The notes below the pieces were generated by a model, which was not told the DNA's origin, did not search any database, and saw only the letters and a list, made by a program, of their open reading frames with translations. 64,000 bases of DNA from an uncultured Parolsenella sp. GTDB taxonomy: Bacteria; Actinomycetota; Coriobacteriia; Coriobacteriales; Atopobiaceae. Position 1 is the stretch's first letter. The number at the start of each line of letters is the position of its first letter. The position numbers and the translations under genes are program-made. Of the stretch, positions 1 through 8,698 are shown piece by piece. Where the stretch lies: assembly GCA_934668375.1 (NCBI GenBank), contig CAKUNF010000006.1:1-64000 (forward strand), given 5' to 3'.

Positions 1-79
1 GTGACGCTTGGGGACGGGGTCAAAGTGTCACCGCCGGCGCCCGCATGGTGACAGTTTGACCCCGTCCCCAACTGTCACC
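1..79. repeat. Inverted pair of REP-like GACCCCGTCCCC units
   Basis: Two units of about 32 bp face each other (1-32 and 47-79). Each unit ends in short inverted repeats (GGTGACAG / CTGTCACC) around a core GACCCCGTCCCC or its complement. The pair could fold into one long hairpin. The same unit recurs at 33439, 34396 and 48486, always between genes, which fits a dispersed REP/BIME-type element. No RAYT transposase is present in this window. Confidence 0.7.
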
Positions 80-157
80 GCCCGGGCACCGGCCACACCC
101 CGCGCAACGAGAGAGGCGGCCACTCGCATTGCGCGAATGACCGCCCAAAAAGACAGG

Positions 158-233
158 TGGTGCGCCGTCAGGGGTTCGAACCCTGGGCCTTGGGATTAAA
201 AGTCCCCTGCTCTGCCAACTGAGCTAACGGCGC
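158..233 (-). tRNA. tRNA-Lys (anticodon TTT)
   Basis: The minus strand folds as a complete cloverleaf: acceptor GCGCCGT/ACGGCGC, D-loop TTAGCTCAGTTGGCAGAG, anticodon loop CTTTTAA with anticodon TTT, and T-arm GGGTTCGAACCC. CCA is encoded (158-160). It reads AAA/AAG lysine codons. Confidence 0.97.
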
Positions 234-316
234 GAATATGCCGGCGCCGCGCGGGCGCACTCGTTTCATTCTAGCGGATACGCCGTGGCGGCGCCGCTCA
301 CACGGCAATGGACCGG

Positions 317-1597
317 CTACTCCCAGCTCCACTGGCCATGGACAAAGACGGGGACCTCCGTGCCGTCGGCCATGATTCCCGTGATGTCCAGGTCATCGGC
401 GCCGATCATGAAGTCCACGTGCTGGGCGCTCTCGTTGACGCCCGCCGCAAGCAGGGCCTCCTTGTCCATGTCGAGACCGCCCTCGTAGCACTCGGGGAAG
501 CCCATGCCCAGCGCAAGGTGGCAGCTCGCGTTCTCGTCATAGAGCGTGTTGTAGAACAGAAGGCCGCTCTGGCGAATGGGCGTGTTCTTGGAGATGAGCG
601 CACACTCACCAAGGTGACGCGCACCCTCGTCTGTCTCGAGGATGTTGCGCAGCACGTCCAGACCACGCTCGGCGCCGTAGTCAACGACCTCGCCACCCTC
701 GAATCGCAGCCAGAAGTCGCGAATCACCGAGCCGTTGTGAACGAGGGGCAGGGCCGAGTGCACCACGCCGTCAACGCGGTTGCGATCGGGCGAGGTAAAG
801 ACCTCCTCGGTGGGCATGTTGGGGAAGTACGTGACTCCCGCCTTCGTCGTGGACGAGCCGCCCTCCCACAGGTGACGCGGCGTCATGCCAACCACGAGGT
901 CGGTGCCGTTGGAGGAGGTGTAGTGCAGGGCATCGAAGTGATTGTCGTTGAGTTTGCGCTTGTTCTTCTTGAGCGTGGCGTTGTGCGTCTCCCACTCGCT
1001 CTCCGGGTCGTCTCCGGTCACGCGCGCGGTGTCGAGAATGGCAACCCACAGACGATAGATTGCCTCGGCGTCCGAGTAGTCGGGAAATACCTTGTGGGCC
1101 CAGGCGAGAACGGGCGCACCGGCGATGCACCAGGCGTTCTCGCCAAAGTCGAGGCCACGGCGATAGTCCGTGCACTGGCGGTGCGAGGCCACGGCGCGGG
1201 CCGCGGGCTTGGCCGGGTCGATGCCGAGAAGGGCATCGGGGTCCTCGCCATCAATCCACAGGAAGGCCGCACCCTCGCGGGCGAGCGAGTTCATCTGCTC
1301 GGCCTTCCAGTCCGGCAGCTTCTGGAAGCGCTCGACGGGGCAGTTCTCGTACTCGAGACGGCTCATCTCGTCATCGACCCAGATAAGCGTCACGTGACCG
1401 GCGCCGGCCTTGTACGCCTCCTCCACGACGGTCCTCGCAAACGCCGCCGACTCGACGGGCGCGGTGAGCACGAGCTCCTGACCAGGCTGAATGGCAACGC
1501 CTCGATGAATGAGCAACTCGGCGTACTGGCGAAGCCTGGGGGCGAGATGCTTCATAGCAAGCTCGCACTCGGCATCACTCATTGGAATGTGACTCAT
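317..1597 (-). CDS. M29-family metal-dependent aminopeptidase (AmpS/PepS type)
   Basis: The 426-residue protein looks like a cytosolic metal-dependent aminopeptidase that removes N-terminal residues from peptides. The N-terminal half carries AELLIHRGVAIQPGQELVL, typical of the family. The C-terminal half holds the likely metal-binding residues: Glu in NMPTEEVFTSP, Glu in HLGECAL, His in CHLALG, and the His-Asp pattern in QHVDFMIGADD. The start is the ATG at 1597, preceded at good spacing by GGAAGGA; an in-frame upstream ATG would add ten residues but lacks that site. It is a single gene between two tRNA genes on the same strand. Length is normal for the family (about 410-430). Confidence 0.93.
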   Translation of the reverse strand: MSHIPMSDAECELAMKHLAPRLRQYAELLIHRGVAIQPGQELVLTAPVESAAFARTVVEEAYKAGAGHVTLIWVDDEMSRLEYENCPVERFQKLPDWKAEQMNSLAREGAAFLWIDGEDPDALLGIDPAKPAARAVASHRQCTDYRRGLDFGENAWCIAGAPVLAWAHKVFPDYSDAEAIYRLWVAILDTARVTGDDPESEWETHNATLKKNKRKLNDNHFDALHYTSSNGTDLVVGMTPRHLWEGGSSTTKAGVTYFPNMPTEEVFTSPDRNRVDGVVHSALPLVHNGSVIRDFWLRFEGGEVVDYGAERGLDVLRNILETDEGARHLGECALISKNTPIRQSGLLFYNTLYDENASCHLALGMGFPECYEGGLDMDKEALLAAGVNESAQHVDFMIGADDLDITGIMADGTEVPVFVHGQWSWE

Positions 1598-1798
1598 GGG
1601 ATTTCCTTCCCTCGGGACGGGAGGCATGCTCCCGGGTTTGATGGTCTTGCGCCGTGGCGCGGCATGGGCTTGTTACCCAGCAAGGGTCACCGATAGTCGC
1701 GCGAACCGCTCGCCGATGGGCTTTTGGAATGAGCGTGTAGGGTGGCCACCCGGTCACAGCGAAGCCCCGACACCAACCGGTGCCGGGGCCCTGTGTCC

Positions 1799-1873
1799 TG
1801 GAGCGGGCAACGGGACTCGAACCCGCGAATGACGGCTTGGGAAGCCGTTGCCTTACCACTTGGCGATGCCCGC
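1799..1873 (-). tRNA. tRNA-Gly (anticodon CCC)
   Basis: The minus strand gives a full cloverleaf: acceptor GCGGGCA/TGCCCGC, anticodon stem ACGGC/GCCGT with loop TTCCCAA (anticodon CCC), T-arm CGGGTTCGAGTCCCG, and an encoded CCA. It reads GGG glycine codons. Confidence 0.96.
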
Positions 1874-1916
1874 GTATGTGCCCTGAGCCCTTCGTTGGCT
1901 CACAAGCGTGATGTTC

Positions 1917-1945
1917 AGTGTAACCAGCCGTCCCATTTTGGGCAA
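1917..1945 (-). promoter_or_regulatory. Candidate sigma-70-type promoter of tRNA-Gly
   Basis: On the minus strand, TTGCCC (1940-1945) is followed after 17 bp by TACACT (1917-1922). This is a good -35/-10 pair about 40 bp before the mature tRNA 5' end. Assigned by motif and spacing only. Confidence 0.5.
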
Positions 1946-2173
1946 GCGGACAACCGGGTTGGACGAGAGTGCGCCCTGGTTACGAACAAAACCAAGCGAT
2001 CAGAATCCGGTGAGGACGCCATGCGCTACGCTCACCGATTGAACTATGACCGCAAACGAACGTACCAATGCTCTGACCTGCAGTGTCAGGTTTGTGTTTG
2101 ACGCGGCCATGATTTGCGTTGGGTCTGCCCCGTAACCTGCAAGTCCATGCAGGCATCGAAGACGGGAGCCCTC

Positions 2174-2389
2174 ATGAGCACAGACGACAAGAGTCCCAGT
2201 CAGGTCAAAAGAGAAGCAAACGCACGAGAAGGACACGGGGTTGCGACCGCTACTTACGCATGCGTTGTGCCCCCGAGCCCGTTTGGACCAGTTGCCCCAG
2301 CGGTTGACCAACGAGGTTGGCGCTCTCACCCAGAGGCCTGGACCATGCCCATGCCACTCGCAGACTCGGCGAGATTGGCACTTCGATGA
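2174..2389 (+). CDS. Possible small leader ORF of the sortase B operon
   Basis: A 71-codon frame begins MSTDDKSPSQVKREANAR after a GGGAGC-like ribosome site. It ends in a TGA that overlaps the next ATG (ATGA at 2386-2389), the same coupling used by later genes in this operon. The protein has no recognisable domain and its composition is unconvincing, so it may be a fortuitous frame in a leader region. The rest of 1946-2173 holds no gene I can support, only short imperfect hairpins around CCTGC...GCAGG (about 2136-2155). Confidence 0.3.
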   Translation: MSTDDKSPSQVKREANAREGHGVATATYACVVPPSPFGPVAPAVDQRGWRSHPEAWTMPMPLADSARLALR

Positions 2390-2970
2390 GGGCCGGACAA
2401 TCGAGGATTCCCGAGCGCAGGAAGATGTTCCCTAGGCGGGCGAGTCTGCCAAAGCCAGGTCGCGCGAGAAGGATCCTCATCGCGCTCGTGCTCGTCATGA
2501 CTCTCGCAGGCGCCGGAGTGCTTGTCGCCGGTCTGCTTGGGGACAGGGGGCTTACAGGGGCCATTCTCGGCCAAGCCCAGGAGGGAAAGACGCGCGAGGA
2601 AATCCAGGCGGAGCTCAACCAAGAGCTTGCGGACAACATGATGACCGTGAGCGTGCTGCCCTCTCCCCGCCTCTCCAGCGCCGGCATGTTGACGGTTGGC
2701 TTTGAGAACGACAAGAGCAATAAGTTCAACCAGCGCTTCACGCTCTCGCAGGGAGACGAGATCGTCTATGAGAGCCAAGCCATAAGACCCGGCGAGAGAA
2801 TCGACGCCGTGCGCGTCGACGGCGTGCGTGAGGGCGAGGCAACCATTGAGGTTCAGGCCGTGGACCCCGAAAGCGGCGACAATCACGGCTCACCCACGGC
2901 AGTTCAGGTAACCGTCGCCAACGAGCCCGAGACCCCAAGCGCCACCGATGCCCCAAAGACTCAGCAATAG
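2386..2970 (+). CDS. Single-pass membrane protein of the sortase B operon, unknown function
   Basis: About 194 residues. A basic N-terminus (RRKMFPRRASLPKPGRARR) precedes one hydrophobic segment (about residues 31-53, ILIALVLVMTLAGAGVLVAG). An outside-facing domain follows, with a helix rich in Glu/Gln and then a beta-type region ending in a Ser/Thr/Pro tail. No LPXTG-like motif is visible, so it is probably held by its own membrane segment. The start is uncertain: ATG 2386 overlaps an upstream stop, ATG 2425 is possible, and a TTG lies at 2317. Being first in a run that ends with sortase B suggests a role in assembly of the surface structure; this is inference. Confidence 0.7.
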   Translation: MRAGQSRIPERRKMFPRRASLPKPGRARRILIALVLVMTLAGAGVLVAGLLGDRGLTGAILGQAQEGKTREEIQAELNQELADNMMTVSVLPSPRLSSAGMLTVGFENDKSNKFNQRFTLSQGDEIVYESQAIRPGERIDAVRVDGVREGEATIEVQAVDPESGDNHGSPTAVQVTVANEPETPSATDAPKTQQ

Positions 2971-3036
2971 CCCGAACCATGTGCGCGTAAACGCATGGCC
3001 TGTCAGGCGGGCCGTGCCAAAAGAAGGGAGACTTCC

Positions 3037-3702
3037 ATGTTCAAAACGACCAGACACCAGAGCCCCAAGATGACCATGCGAAGCTTGGTCTCGCTGCACG
3101 CGGGACGCACGGGCGCCCTGCTCGCCGGCATGTCTCTCGCCCTTGGGCTTGCCACGGCACCGGTTGCCGCTGTCGCAGCGGAAGAAGATAGGGTTGGGTC
3201 GAACACAACGCTCGTGACCGTCGTCGCAAGCGACGCGAACCTAAGGTTCAAGGTCCCGACCGTCATCCCGTTCGTTGCGGCAAGCGACGGAACGCTCACC
3301 GGACCCAGCCCGGAGGCCACAAAGATCGAGAACCTCTCCGCCTTTGGACTCAAGGTGACCAACATCAAGATAAAAAGCGAAAACGGTTGGAACCACACCT
3401 CCGACGTAAACGACGCAAACAACTCCATTGACTGGCTTCTCGGCCCCAGGGGCTCCATGATCCGCGCCTCCGATGCCGCCAGCGATTCCGGAATGGCCAT
3501 CAGCGACCCACTCTGGAACATGACCTACTACAACACCGATACCAACACTGACGACATCGCCCTTGTGACGACAGGAAACGTCGGCAGGGTCACGCAGGAC
3601 ATTAGCTCGCCCGTCCACATCGGAACCATCACCTTCACGATTGCGCCAGGCGCGCATGCGGCTGTCCAGAACAGTCCCCAAGCGGACGGTGGCCTCTCAT
3701 GA
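3037..3702 (+). CDS. Secreted beta-rich surface protein of the sortase B operon
   Basis: 221 residues with a long Sec-type signal peptide (basic start, hydrophobic stretch GALLAGMSLALGLATAPVAA, cleavage probably near AVAAEE). The mature part opens with TTLVTVVASDANLRFKVPT, a VPxxIPF-like element and 'ATKIENLSAFGLKVTNIKIK'. It closes with GTITFTIAPGA, resembling small secreted beta-sandwich proteins common in Coriobacteriia and Clostridia. There is no C-terminal sorting signal. The start is ATG 3037 because AAGGGAG lies 6 bp upstream; a longer frame from 2995 has no such site. Its stop overlaps the next gene (ATGA). It could be a structural subunit; not demonstrated. Confidence 0.8.
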   Translation: MFKTTRHQSPKMTMRSLVSLHAGRTGALLAGMSLALGLATAPVAAVAAEEDRVGSNTTLVTVVASDANLRFKVPTVIPFVAASDGTLTGPSPEATKIENLSAFGLKVTNIKIKSENGWNHTSDVNDANNSIDWLLGPRGSMIRASDAASDSGMAISDPLWNMTYYNTDTNTDDIALVTTGNVGRVTQDISSPVHIGTITFTIAPGAHAAVQNSPQADGGLS

Positions 3703-3956
3703 GCGCGAAACACACAGGCAGAGTCTGCACGGCCATTGCCATGATCGGCATGCTTGCCCTGCCCAACCAGGCCATTGCGCTGGATGGAAGCACGGAGGTG
3801 ACCATACGCAGACTTGAGGAGGCAGCGCCAGGCCCGGTTGCCGCACTCGCACAAACGGGCATAGGGGATCAGGCATGGTGGTTCATCGCCGGCGGCGCCG
3901 TCATGGTCTGTATCGCCCTTGTTGCCTTGGCACTTGCGAGGAGGCGTCATGGCTAG
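3699..3956 (+). CDS. Very small cell-wall sorted protein with LAQTG motif
   Basis: Only 85 residues: a signal peptide (to about residue 27, ALPNQAIA), roughly 20 exposed residues, then LAQTG (50-54), a hydrophobic helix and a basic tail LARRRHG. This is the layout of a sortase substrate with almost no passenger domain, so it may act as a wall anchor or scaffold for a partner. LAQTG departs from LPXTG (Ala for Pro), which could suit the sortase encoded three genes later. Its ATG overlaps the preceding stop, and its end overlaps the next start by 8 bp. Confidence 0.82.
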   Translation: MSAKHTGRVCTAIAMIGMLALPNQAIALDGSTEVTIRRLEEAAPGPVAALAQTGIGDQAWWFIAGGAVMVCIALVALALARRRHG

Positions 3957-5286
3957 AACCACATCTCTCAAGCGAGCCGGCACGGCTCTGCTCACCGGAT
4001 TGACGACGAGCCTGCTCGTGATGGGCCCAGCCCCAGCGCTTGCAGACGACATCGAGTCCTATGGCGGCGACATTGTTGTCACTATCCCCCAGGAGCAGGA
4101 GCGGGGAATCAGCAGGATGTCGCTACGCGCCGCCCAGACATCCCAGGTGGGAACTTGGGTTGAGGTCAAGCGCAGCGAGTCCACCTACATCCTCCAGACG
4201 TGCTCCTACTACATCTCTCCCCAGGCAAACCCAGACGGCTCGGTAAGCGTCACGGTCAAGACAACCATGTACAACAAGGCATCGAACAGCGGCATCTTCT
4301 GGACCACCACCAAGACGCTCTATGACAACGGCACGCAATGCGCGTTCATCGGGGAGGATTGGAACTCTCGGGCATACCTACACGAGTCAATCTCGGAGGA
4401 GGCCACGTTCACCGTTCGAGGAGGCGGCGCCCATCGCATCACGTCGACGGAGACGACGTTCCGCGGCAGTGCCGAGACAACCACGGGATGGGACTTCACA
4501 ATCAACATCCCCTTCACCATTACCGCGAAGGCGGGGAATGGCGGCTCAATCAATCCGAGCGGGCCAGCACTCGTATCCTCTGGCGAGTCAAAGGGCTACA
4601 AGGTCTCCGCAAACGATGGCTGGCGCATCAGGGACGTCCTCGTGGACGGGAACAGCGTCGGGGCAAGGGAAGACTACACGTTCTCCAACGTTACGTCAGA
4701 CCATACGATCGAGGCATCCTTCCAGAAGGTCTGGAAGGTGAGGTTCGTTGACGGCATTACGGGCGAGGTCCTCAAGGAACAGGTAGTTGACGCCGGAAGC
4801 TCTGCCGAGGCACCGGCTGAACCGAGCCATGACGGCTACCGGTTTGCGGGCTGGAACGATGACTTCTCTCAGGTTGGAAGCGATCTCACCATCTCCTCGC
4901 GGCACGAACCCATCATCTCCGTGCGCGTCCCCGCCTTGCTCCCCTGCAAGATCATGGCAGACGGAAGCGTGGTAGTGCCGGATGACTACGCCATCGAGAA
5001 TCTCTCGGTTGTCCCCGTTCGCGCCTCGCACATAGAGACGAGCGACATGCCAGAGGACGCTTCCTATGAATTGAGAGATGGTGACAGCGTCGTTCACTCC
5101 TGGCCTTCCGCAGACACAGCCGGAGCTCCCCTGCTCATCGACGCCAACACGAACAAGCAGCTCAGGCTTAGCGTCGCTAACGTGACAGGAGACGGGGCCT
5201 GGCGCAGATTGGCCGAGAGGGTAGCAACGAGCGGCACAGCCGAGGAGTTCTGCAAGATCACCTACACGTTTGAAGCCACATCATGA
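3949..5286 (+). CDS. Large secreted protein with InlB/Flg_new-type repeats
   Basis: 445 residues. A signal peptide (LLTGLTTSLLVMGPAPALA) is followed by a Thr/Ser-rich beta region. Around residues 193-262 lies a 'bacterial repeat' segment (ITAKAGNGGSINPSG...YTFSNVTSDHTIEASF), and around 263-310 an InlB-B/Flg_new-type repeat (VRFVDGITGEVLKEQVV, GYRFAGWNDDFS). A further beta-rich domain ends the protein. No LPXTG or C-terminal membrane helix is seen, so retention would need another factor. The start is ATG 3949 after GAGGAGGCGTC; a frame starting at 3919 lies inside the previous gene. It overlaps the sortase gene by ATGA, which implies translational coupling. Confidence 0.82.
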   Translation: MARTTSLKRAGTALLTGLTTSLLVMGPAPALADDIESYGGDIVVTIPQEQERGISRMSLRAAQTSQVGTWVEVKRSESTYILQTCSYYISPQANPDGSVSVTVKTTMYNKASNSGIFWTTTKTLYDNGTQCAFIGEDWNSRAYLHESISEEATFTVRGGGAHRITSTETTFRGSAETTTGWDFTINIPFTITAKAGNGGSINPSGPALVSSGESKGYKVSANDGWRIRDVLVDGNSVGAREDYTFSNVTSDHTIEASFQKVWKVRFVDGITGEVLKEQVVDAGSSAEAPAEPSHDGYRFAGWNDDFSQVGSDLTISSRHEPIISVRVPALLPCKIMADGSVVVPDDYAIENLSVVPVRASHIETSDMPEDASYELRDGDSVVHSWPSADTAGAPLLIDANTNKQLRLSVANVTGDGAWRRLAERVATSGTAEEFCKITYTFEATS

Positions 5287-6053
5287 GCAGTCGACCGCGG
5301 CGGCGGTTGAGGAGCCGTCGCCGCGGCGTCAACGCACGGGCGCTGGCCGCGGTCCTTGTTCTCATCGCGGGAATCTGTCTCTTCAGCCTTGGCGCGCGAG
5401 CCATCACGGCAGACTATGAGACGGAGCACCGTTATGAACGACTCAGAGACGAGATAAGAGATAAGGCGTTAGGCGAAGCACCGCAGCAGGATGACGAGCA
5501 GTTCAAGATAGATTCCCCAGCAGTCGCCTGGCTCACGGTCGATGGCACGCCGATAGACTATCCAGTAGCCCAGGCAAGCGAGCAGGACCCGGACTATTAC
5601 CTATCCCATGACCTGTGGGGAGAAGAAGCACGCGTGGGATGTCCCTATCTTGACTGGAGATGCACTGCGGACAACGCGCACAGGATCATCTATGCGCATC
5701 ACATCGGAACGACCCAGCTCCAGTTCTCATCCATCTCAGACGCATGGAAACAGGACAGATTCGATCAACTCAGCGGAGCCTCGCTTATCACGAGGAACTC
5801 CCGAGAGACCTGCATTCCGCTCTGCGCCCTTGTCGTCGACAAACAGTTCGCAGACATTCAACGCTTCTCAATGAGTCAGACGGAGCTTCAGTCCATGCTC
5901 AGCTCCCTCATAGGTAGGGCAAGCGCCATCAACCCGAACGCAGCGATGCTCATCGGCGGGGCGAGAAAAGCGCTCACGCTGGTCACCTGCGCATCGCAGC
6001 AAGGTGGCCAGCGTGAGAGAACGTTGTTGGTCTTTGTCAGTCTGAACGCCTAG
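5283..6053 (+). CDS. Class B sortase
   Basis: 256 residues. A basic N-terminus and one membrane helix (about 18-40) anchor the enzyme outside the cell. Catalytic elements are visible: His in IIYAHHIG (about residues 139-140), Cys236 in TLVTCAS, and Arg in GGQRERTLLV shortly after. 'VAWLTVDGTPIDYPVAQ' and 'YYLSHDLWG' are typical class B features. The usual YGH before the catalytic His is YAH here. Last gene of the coupled operon, converging with and overlapping the stop of the M28 gene by 4 bp. It probably transpeptidates the small LAQTG protein of the same operon; substrate preference is inference. Confidence 0.92.
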   Translation: MSSRPRRRLRSRRRGVNARALAAVLVLIAGICLFSLGARAITADYETEHRYERLRDEIRDKALGEAPQQDDEQFKIDSPAVAWLTVDGTPIDYPVAQASEQDPDYYLSHDLWGEEARVGCPYLDWRCTADNAHRIIYAHHIGTTQLQFSSISDAWKQDRFDQLSGASLITRNSRETCIPLCALVVDKQFADIQRFSMSQTELQSMLSSLIGRASAINPNAAMLIGGARKALTLVTCASQQGGQRERTLLVFVSLNA

Positions 6054-8698
6054 GCGCGACGGATGGCCTCAAGAATGAGGGCGCACACATCCTCGACGCG
6101 CTCCGGACTCACGTTGGCGGAGACATCCTCGGCCGTGTGGGCACAAGCCGGGAGGTCGCCGGCGCCAAGGCCCATGAGCGTAACGGCACGCATGCGCTTG
6201 CGCATGAGCATCGTCGCATCCGTGTTCGCCCACGAGCGAGCAACCTTATCGACCCCGAGGTGAAGATCACCCGCCACAGACTCAAGCAGGGAGAGGAAGC
6301 GACGATCACAGCGACGCGTCACGCCAAAGCCCTCCTGGGTCAGAAGCGCAAGGTCACCGGCGCCAATGCACTCGAGGTTGACGACGAAGGCACCACGCAG
6401 GTCCTTGCGATGCGCGTCCACGAACGCGGACGCGCCCGCATGGTTCAGAGAGGAGGAACCGGTAGCAACAAACCAAATGTCATGGGAGCGGAGCTCGTCA
6501 TCGCCCATGGCGAGAATGCTGTCACGCAGAGCACGGTCGGTCGAAGAAATGACGGCATCGTTATAGACAGGACGGTCGTCATCGACGTACGGCGAGGCCG
6601 CGGAGGTCTGCTCAGGGGCGAGGGCCTCGTCGCCAGCAGCGCCATCAAAATCGGGAGTTACGTCGTCATCGCGCTGGGGAGCTTCAACCTGGGAGTCCTC
6701 GACATCCTGGGCCACCTCGTCGGCGGCGTGGCCGGGAATGGCGGGCAGCTTGTCCTTAAGCTTGCGCAGGTTGATGTTGAGGGCGGCACCGCCCTTCCAG
6801 TGGGAGCTGCCAGAGTCGTTGCCAAAGTTGTCCCACGAGCCAATGCTCTCGCCAGACTTCTTGGCATCGTAATCGTCGTCAACGCCGAGCCACTCGGACA
6901 TCGACTCCTCCTGCTTGCGCTTCTTGCCAAACAGCCCGGAGAGGCGCCCATGGGAGTGGGAATGCTTCTCGCTGGTCTCATGGGATGGAGACGCGCTCAG
7001 CACCTCGATGTCATCGGGCCGGGCGGAAGGCTGCTGGCGGGAAGCGGGGACAGTCGGATTGCTGTCGATGCGAACCGAAGCGGGCGCGCTCACAGCCTGC
7101 TGGCTTGCATCGGCAAGGCGCTGGGCCATCTGAGAGCGCGGCGGCAGCTGCGAAGACGTGGGCCCAAGGCCATCCTGGCCAGACACCTTGGGGTCAGGAA
7201 GGTCAAAGAGCGCGGCACGACGGGCAACGTTCGAGACGTTCGCTCGACGCGTGGGCTTGTAGGAGCTCTTGCCCCAATCGGGATCCGCAACGGCATTGGG
7301 GCGCGGACGTTCGGGACGAGAAACCGCGGTCGCATCGGTGGCGTCCGTCTCGGCCATGGTGTACAGGCCAGAATGATCCGTCTCGGTCAGCGGGCCCTCA
7401 TCGGTGCTCTCCCCATCCTCGAGCTGGGAGAGGTCGCTTGCGTTCATATCAAGCGTGGAATTCGGAGCAAGCTCGTCGGCGGTGTCGATACGTCCCTCTT
7501 CGACGACAGCCATGGGACGAGTGGTGTCCGCATCCTCATCGGAGACCGAGGCATCAAGAGGCAGCTCAGACGTCGCGCCCGCTGCATCCTCGTCAGCCAC
7601 AGCCGAATTCTCAGACTCCTGCTGAGACATGGACTCAGCAGCCTGCCGGGCAACGGACTCTTCATCGCGAGCATCGGAGACGGGCTCAGCAGGAGCCTCG
7701 TCCTCGGCGACATTGTGAACGGGGGCAACTGGCTCGGTAACCTTGGTGGACTGGCTCTCCTCTATCGGAGCGGCCACGGGGACCATGCGAACCTCGGGCT
7801 CGATGTAGGTAATGGAGCACTCGGCAGGAAGGATCCCCAGCTCGCGAATGACCTTCTCGCCATGACGGGTACCGATGACCTCCTCGACCTCACGACGCAT
7901 CTCCGGCTCGCGCTTCCTGGGCTCGGAGACGCTCTCGGGGACGGCGGCCTCCTCACGCTCGGGCCGCTCGACCTTGACGCCCTGGGTGACACGGTCCATG
8001 ACGCCAAGCATGGCCGCCACGGAGGACTTGTTGTCAACGGAGCCCGGCGCATAGGGCATGAACCTGCTCGCAATGAGAGAGATGCTCCAGACAAGCAGAG
8101 GCAGGCAGGCAATCAGCCCGATGACCCAGAACGTACGGCGCGCCGGCTCGGGGATGAACCCAAGGAGCTGAATCAGCGCGCACACGGCAACGGCGGCCGC
8201 AAGGTAGATCGAATAGGAGGCCAGGTACTTCTTCGCCACCGCAAGCTCAGGACGAGAGAGGAAGTCGAGACGACCAGTGTCATAGTGCGCAACGACAACG
8301 ATCGGGCGCTCGCGCTCGGAGGGCTCAACCTCGGCCTCTCGCACGGCAACGACGTTCTGGCTGTGGGCGGCGGGGCCAAGCTTGCCAATGACGTCACGAC
8401 CGGTATAGACCATCCAGAGCAGCACGAGCATTGCGACAACGAGGACAAGGCCCACGAAGGTAGTGGCCACATTGCCCACGCCAAGTAGCACAAGCCCCAG
8501 GAAGAGAAGGACAAGCGCAGCGCCATAGGGCACATACCCAAGAGACGGGGCGGAGAAATCCTGGACCTCCGTCTTGAGCCCGTGCGCAGAGAACTCCTCC
8601 GCAAGGACGTGGGCGCAATCAAGCTCCTCCTGGCTACCAGCGGGCGCTATGCCAACCTCGGTATCAAGACGCTCGAGGTAATCCTTAGTGATGCTCAT
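6050..8698 (-). CDS. Membrane M28-type peptidase homologue with large disordered insertion, probably inactive
   Basis: 882 residues. The M28 aminopeptidase fold is recognisable in two halves: VVVAHYDTG (His138, Asp140) and APGSVDNKSS (Asp222) in the first, and VNLECIG plus CAHTAEDV (late His) in the second. Between them (about 240-700) lies a long acidic, Ser/Pro/Gln-rich stretch with no obvious fold. Four membrane helices are visible, in two pairs (about 57-98 and 165-210). Where active M28 enzymes have the catalytic Glu pair after FVATG, this protein has SSS (748-750). Either catalysis is lost or the residue comes from elsewhere. Single gene, convergent with sortase B. Confidence 0.8.
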   Translation of the reverse strand: MSITKDYLERLDTEVGIAPAGSQEELDCAHVLAEEFSAHGLKTEVQDFSAPSLGYVPYGAALVLLFLGLVLLGVGNVATTFVGLVLVVAMLVLLWMVYTGRDVIGKLGPAAHSQNVVAVREAEVEPSERERPIVVVAHYDTGRLDFLSRPELAVAKKYLASYSIYLAAAVAVCALIQLLGFIPEPARRTFWVIGLIACLPLLVWSISLIASRFMPYAPGSVDNKSSVAAMLGVMDRVTQGVKVERPEREEAAVPESVSEPRKREPEMRREVEEVIGTRHGEKVIRELGILPAECSITYIEPEVRMVPVAAPIEESQSTKVTEPVAPVHNVAEDEAPAEPVSDARDEESVARQAAESMSQQESENSAVADEDAAGATSELPLDASVSDEDADTTRPMAVVEEGRIDTADELAPNSTLDMNASDLSQLEDGESTDEGPLTETDHSGLYTMAETDATDATAVSRPERPRPNAVADPDWGKSSYKPTRRANVSNVARRAALFDLPDPKVSGQDGLGPTSSQLPPRSQMAQRLADASQQAVSAPASVRIDSNPTVPASRQQPSARPDDIEVLSASPSHETSEKHSHSHGRLSGLFGKKRKQEESMSEWLGVDDDYDAKKSGESIGSWDNFGNDSGSSHWKGGAALNINLRKLKDKLPAIPGHAADEVAQDVEDSQVEAPQRDDDVTPDFDGAAGDEALAPEQTSAASPYVDDDRPVYNDAVISSTDRALRDSILAMGDDELRSHDIWFVATGSSSLNHAGASAFVDAHRKDLRGAFVVNLECIGAGDLALLTQEGFGVTRRCDRRFLSLLESVAGDLHLGVDKVARSWANTDATMLMRKRMRAVTLMGLGAGDLPACAHTAEDVSANVSPERVEDVCALILEAIRRA

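Noticed and set aside
308..1696. Long plus-strand frame opposite the M29 aminopeptidase
   Set aside because: It is the complement of a clear gene with recognisable family motifs; composition is repetitive Val/Ala/Arg and it shows no domain.
6137..8488. 783-codon plus-strand frame opposite the M28 homologue
   Set aside because: Shadow of a high-GC gene; sequence is low in structure and has no ribosome site or known motif.
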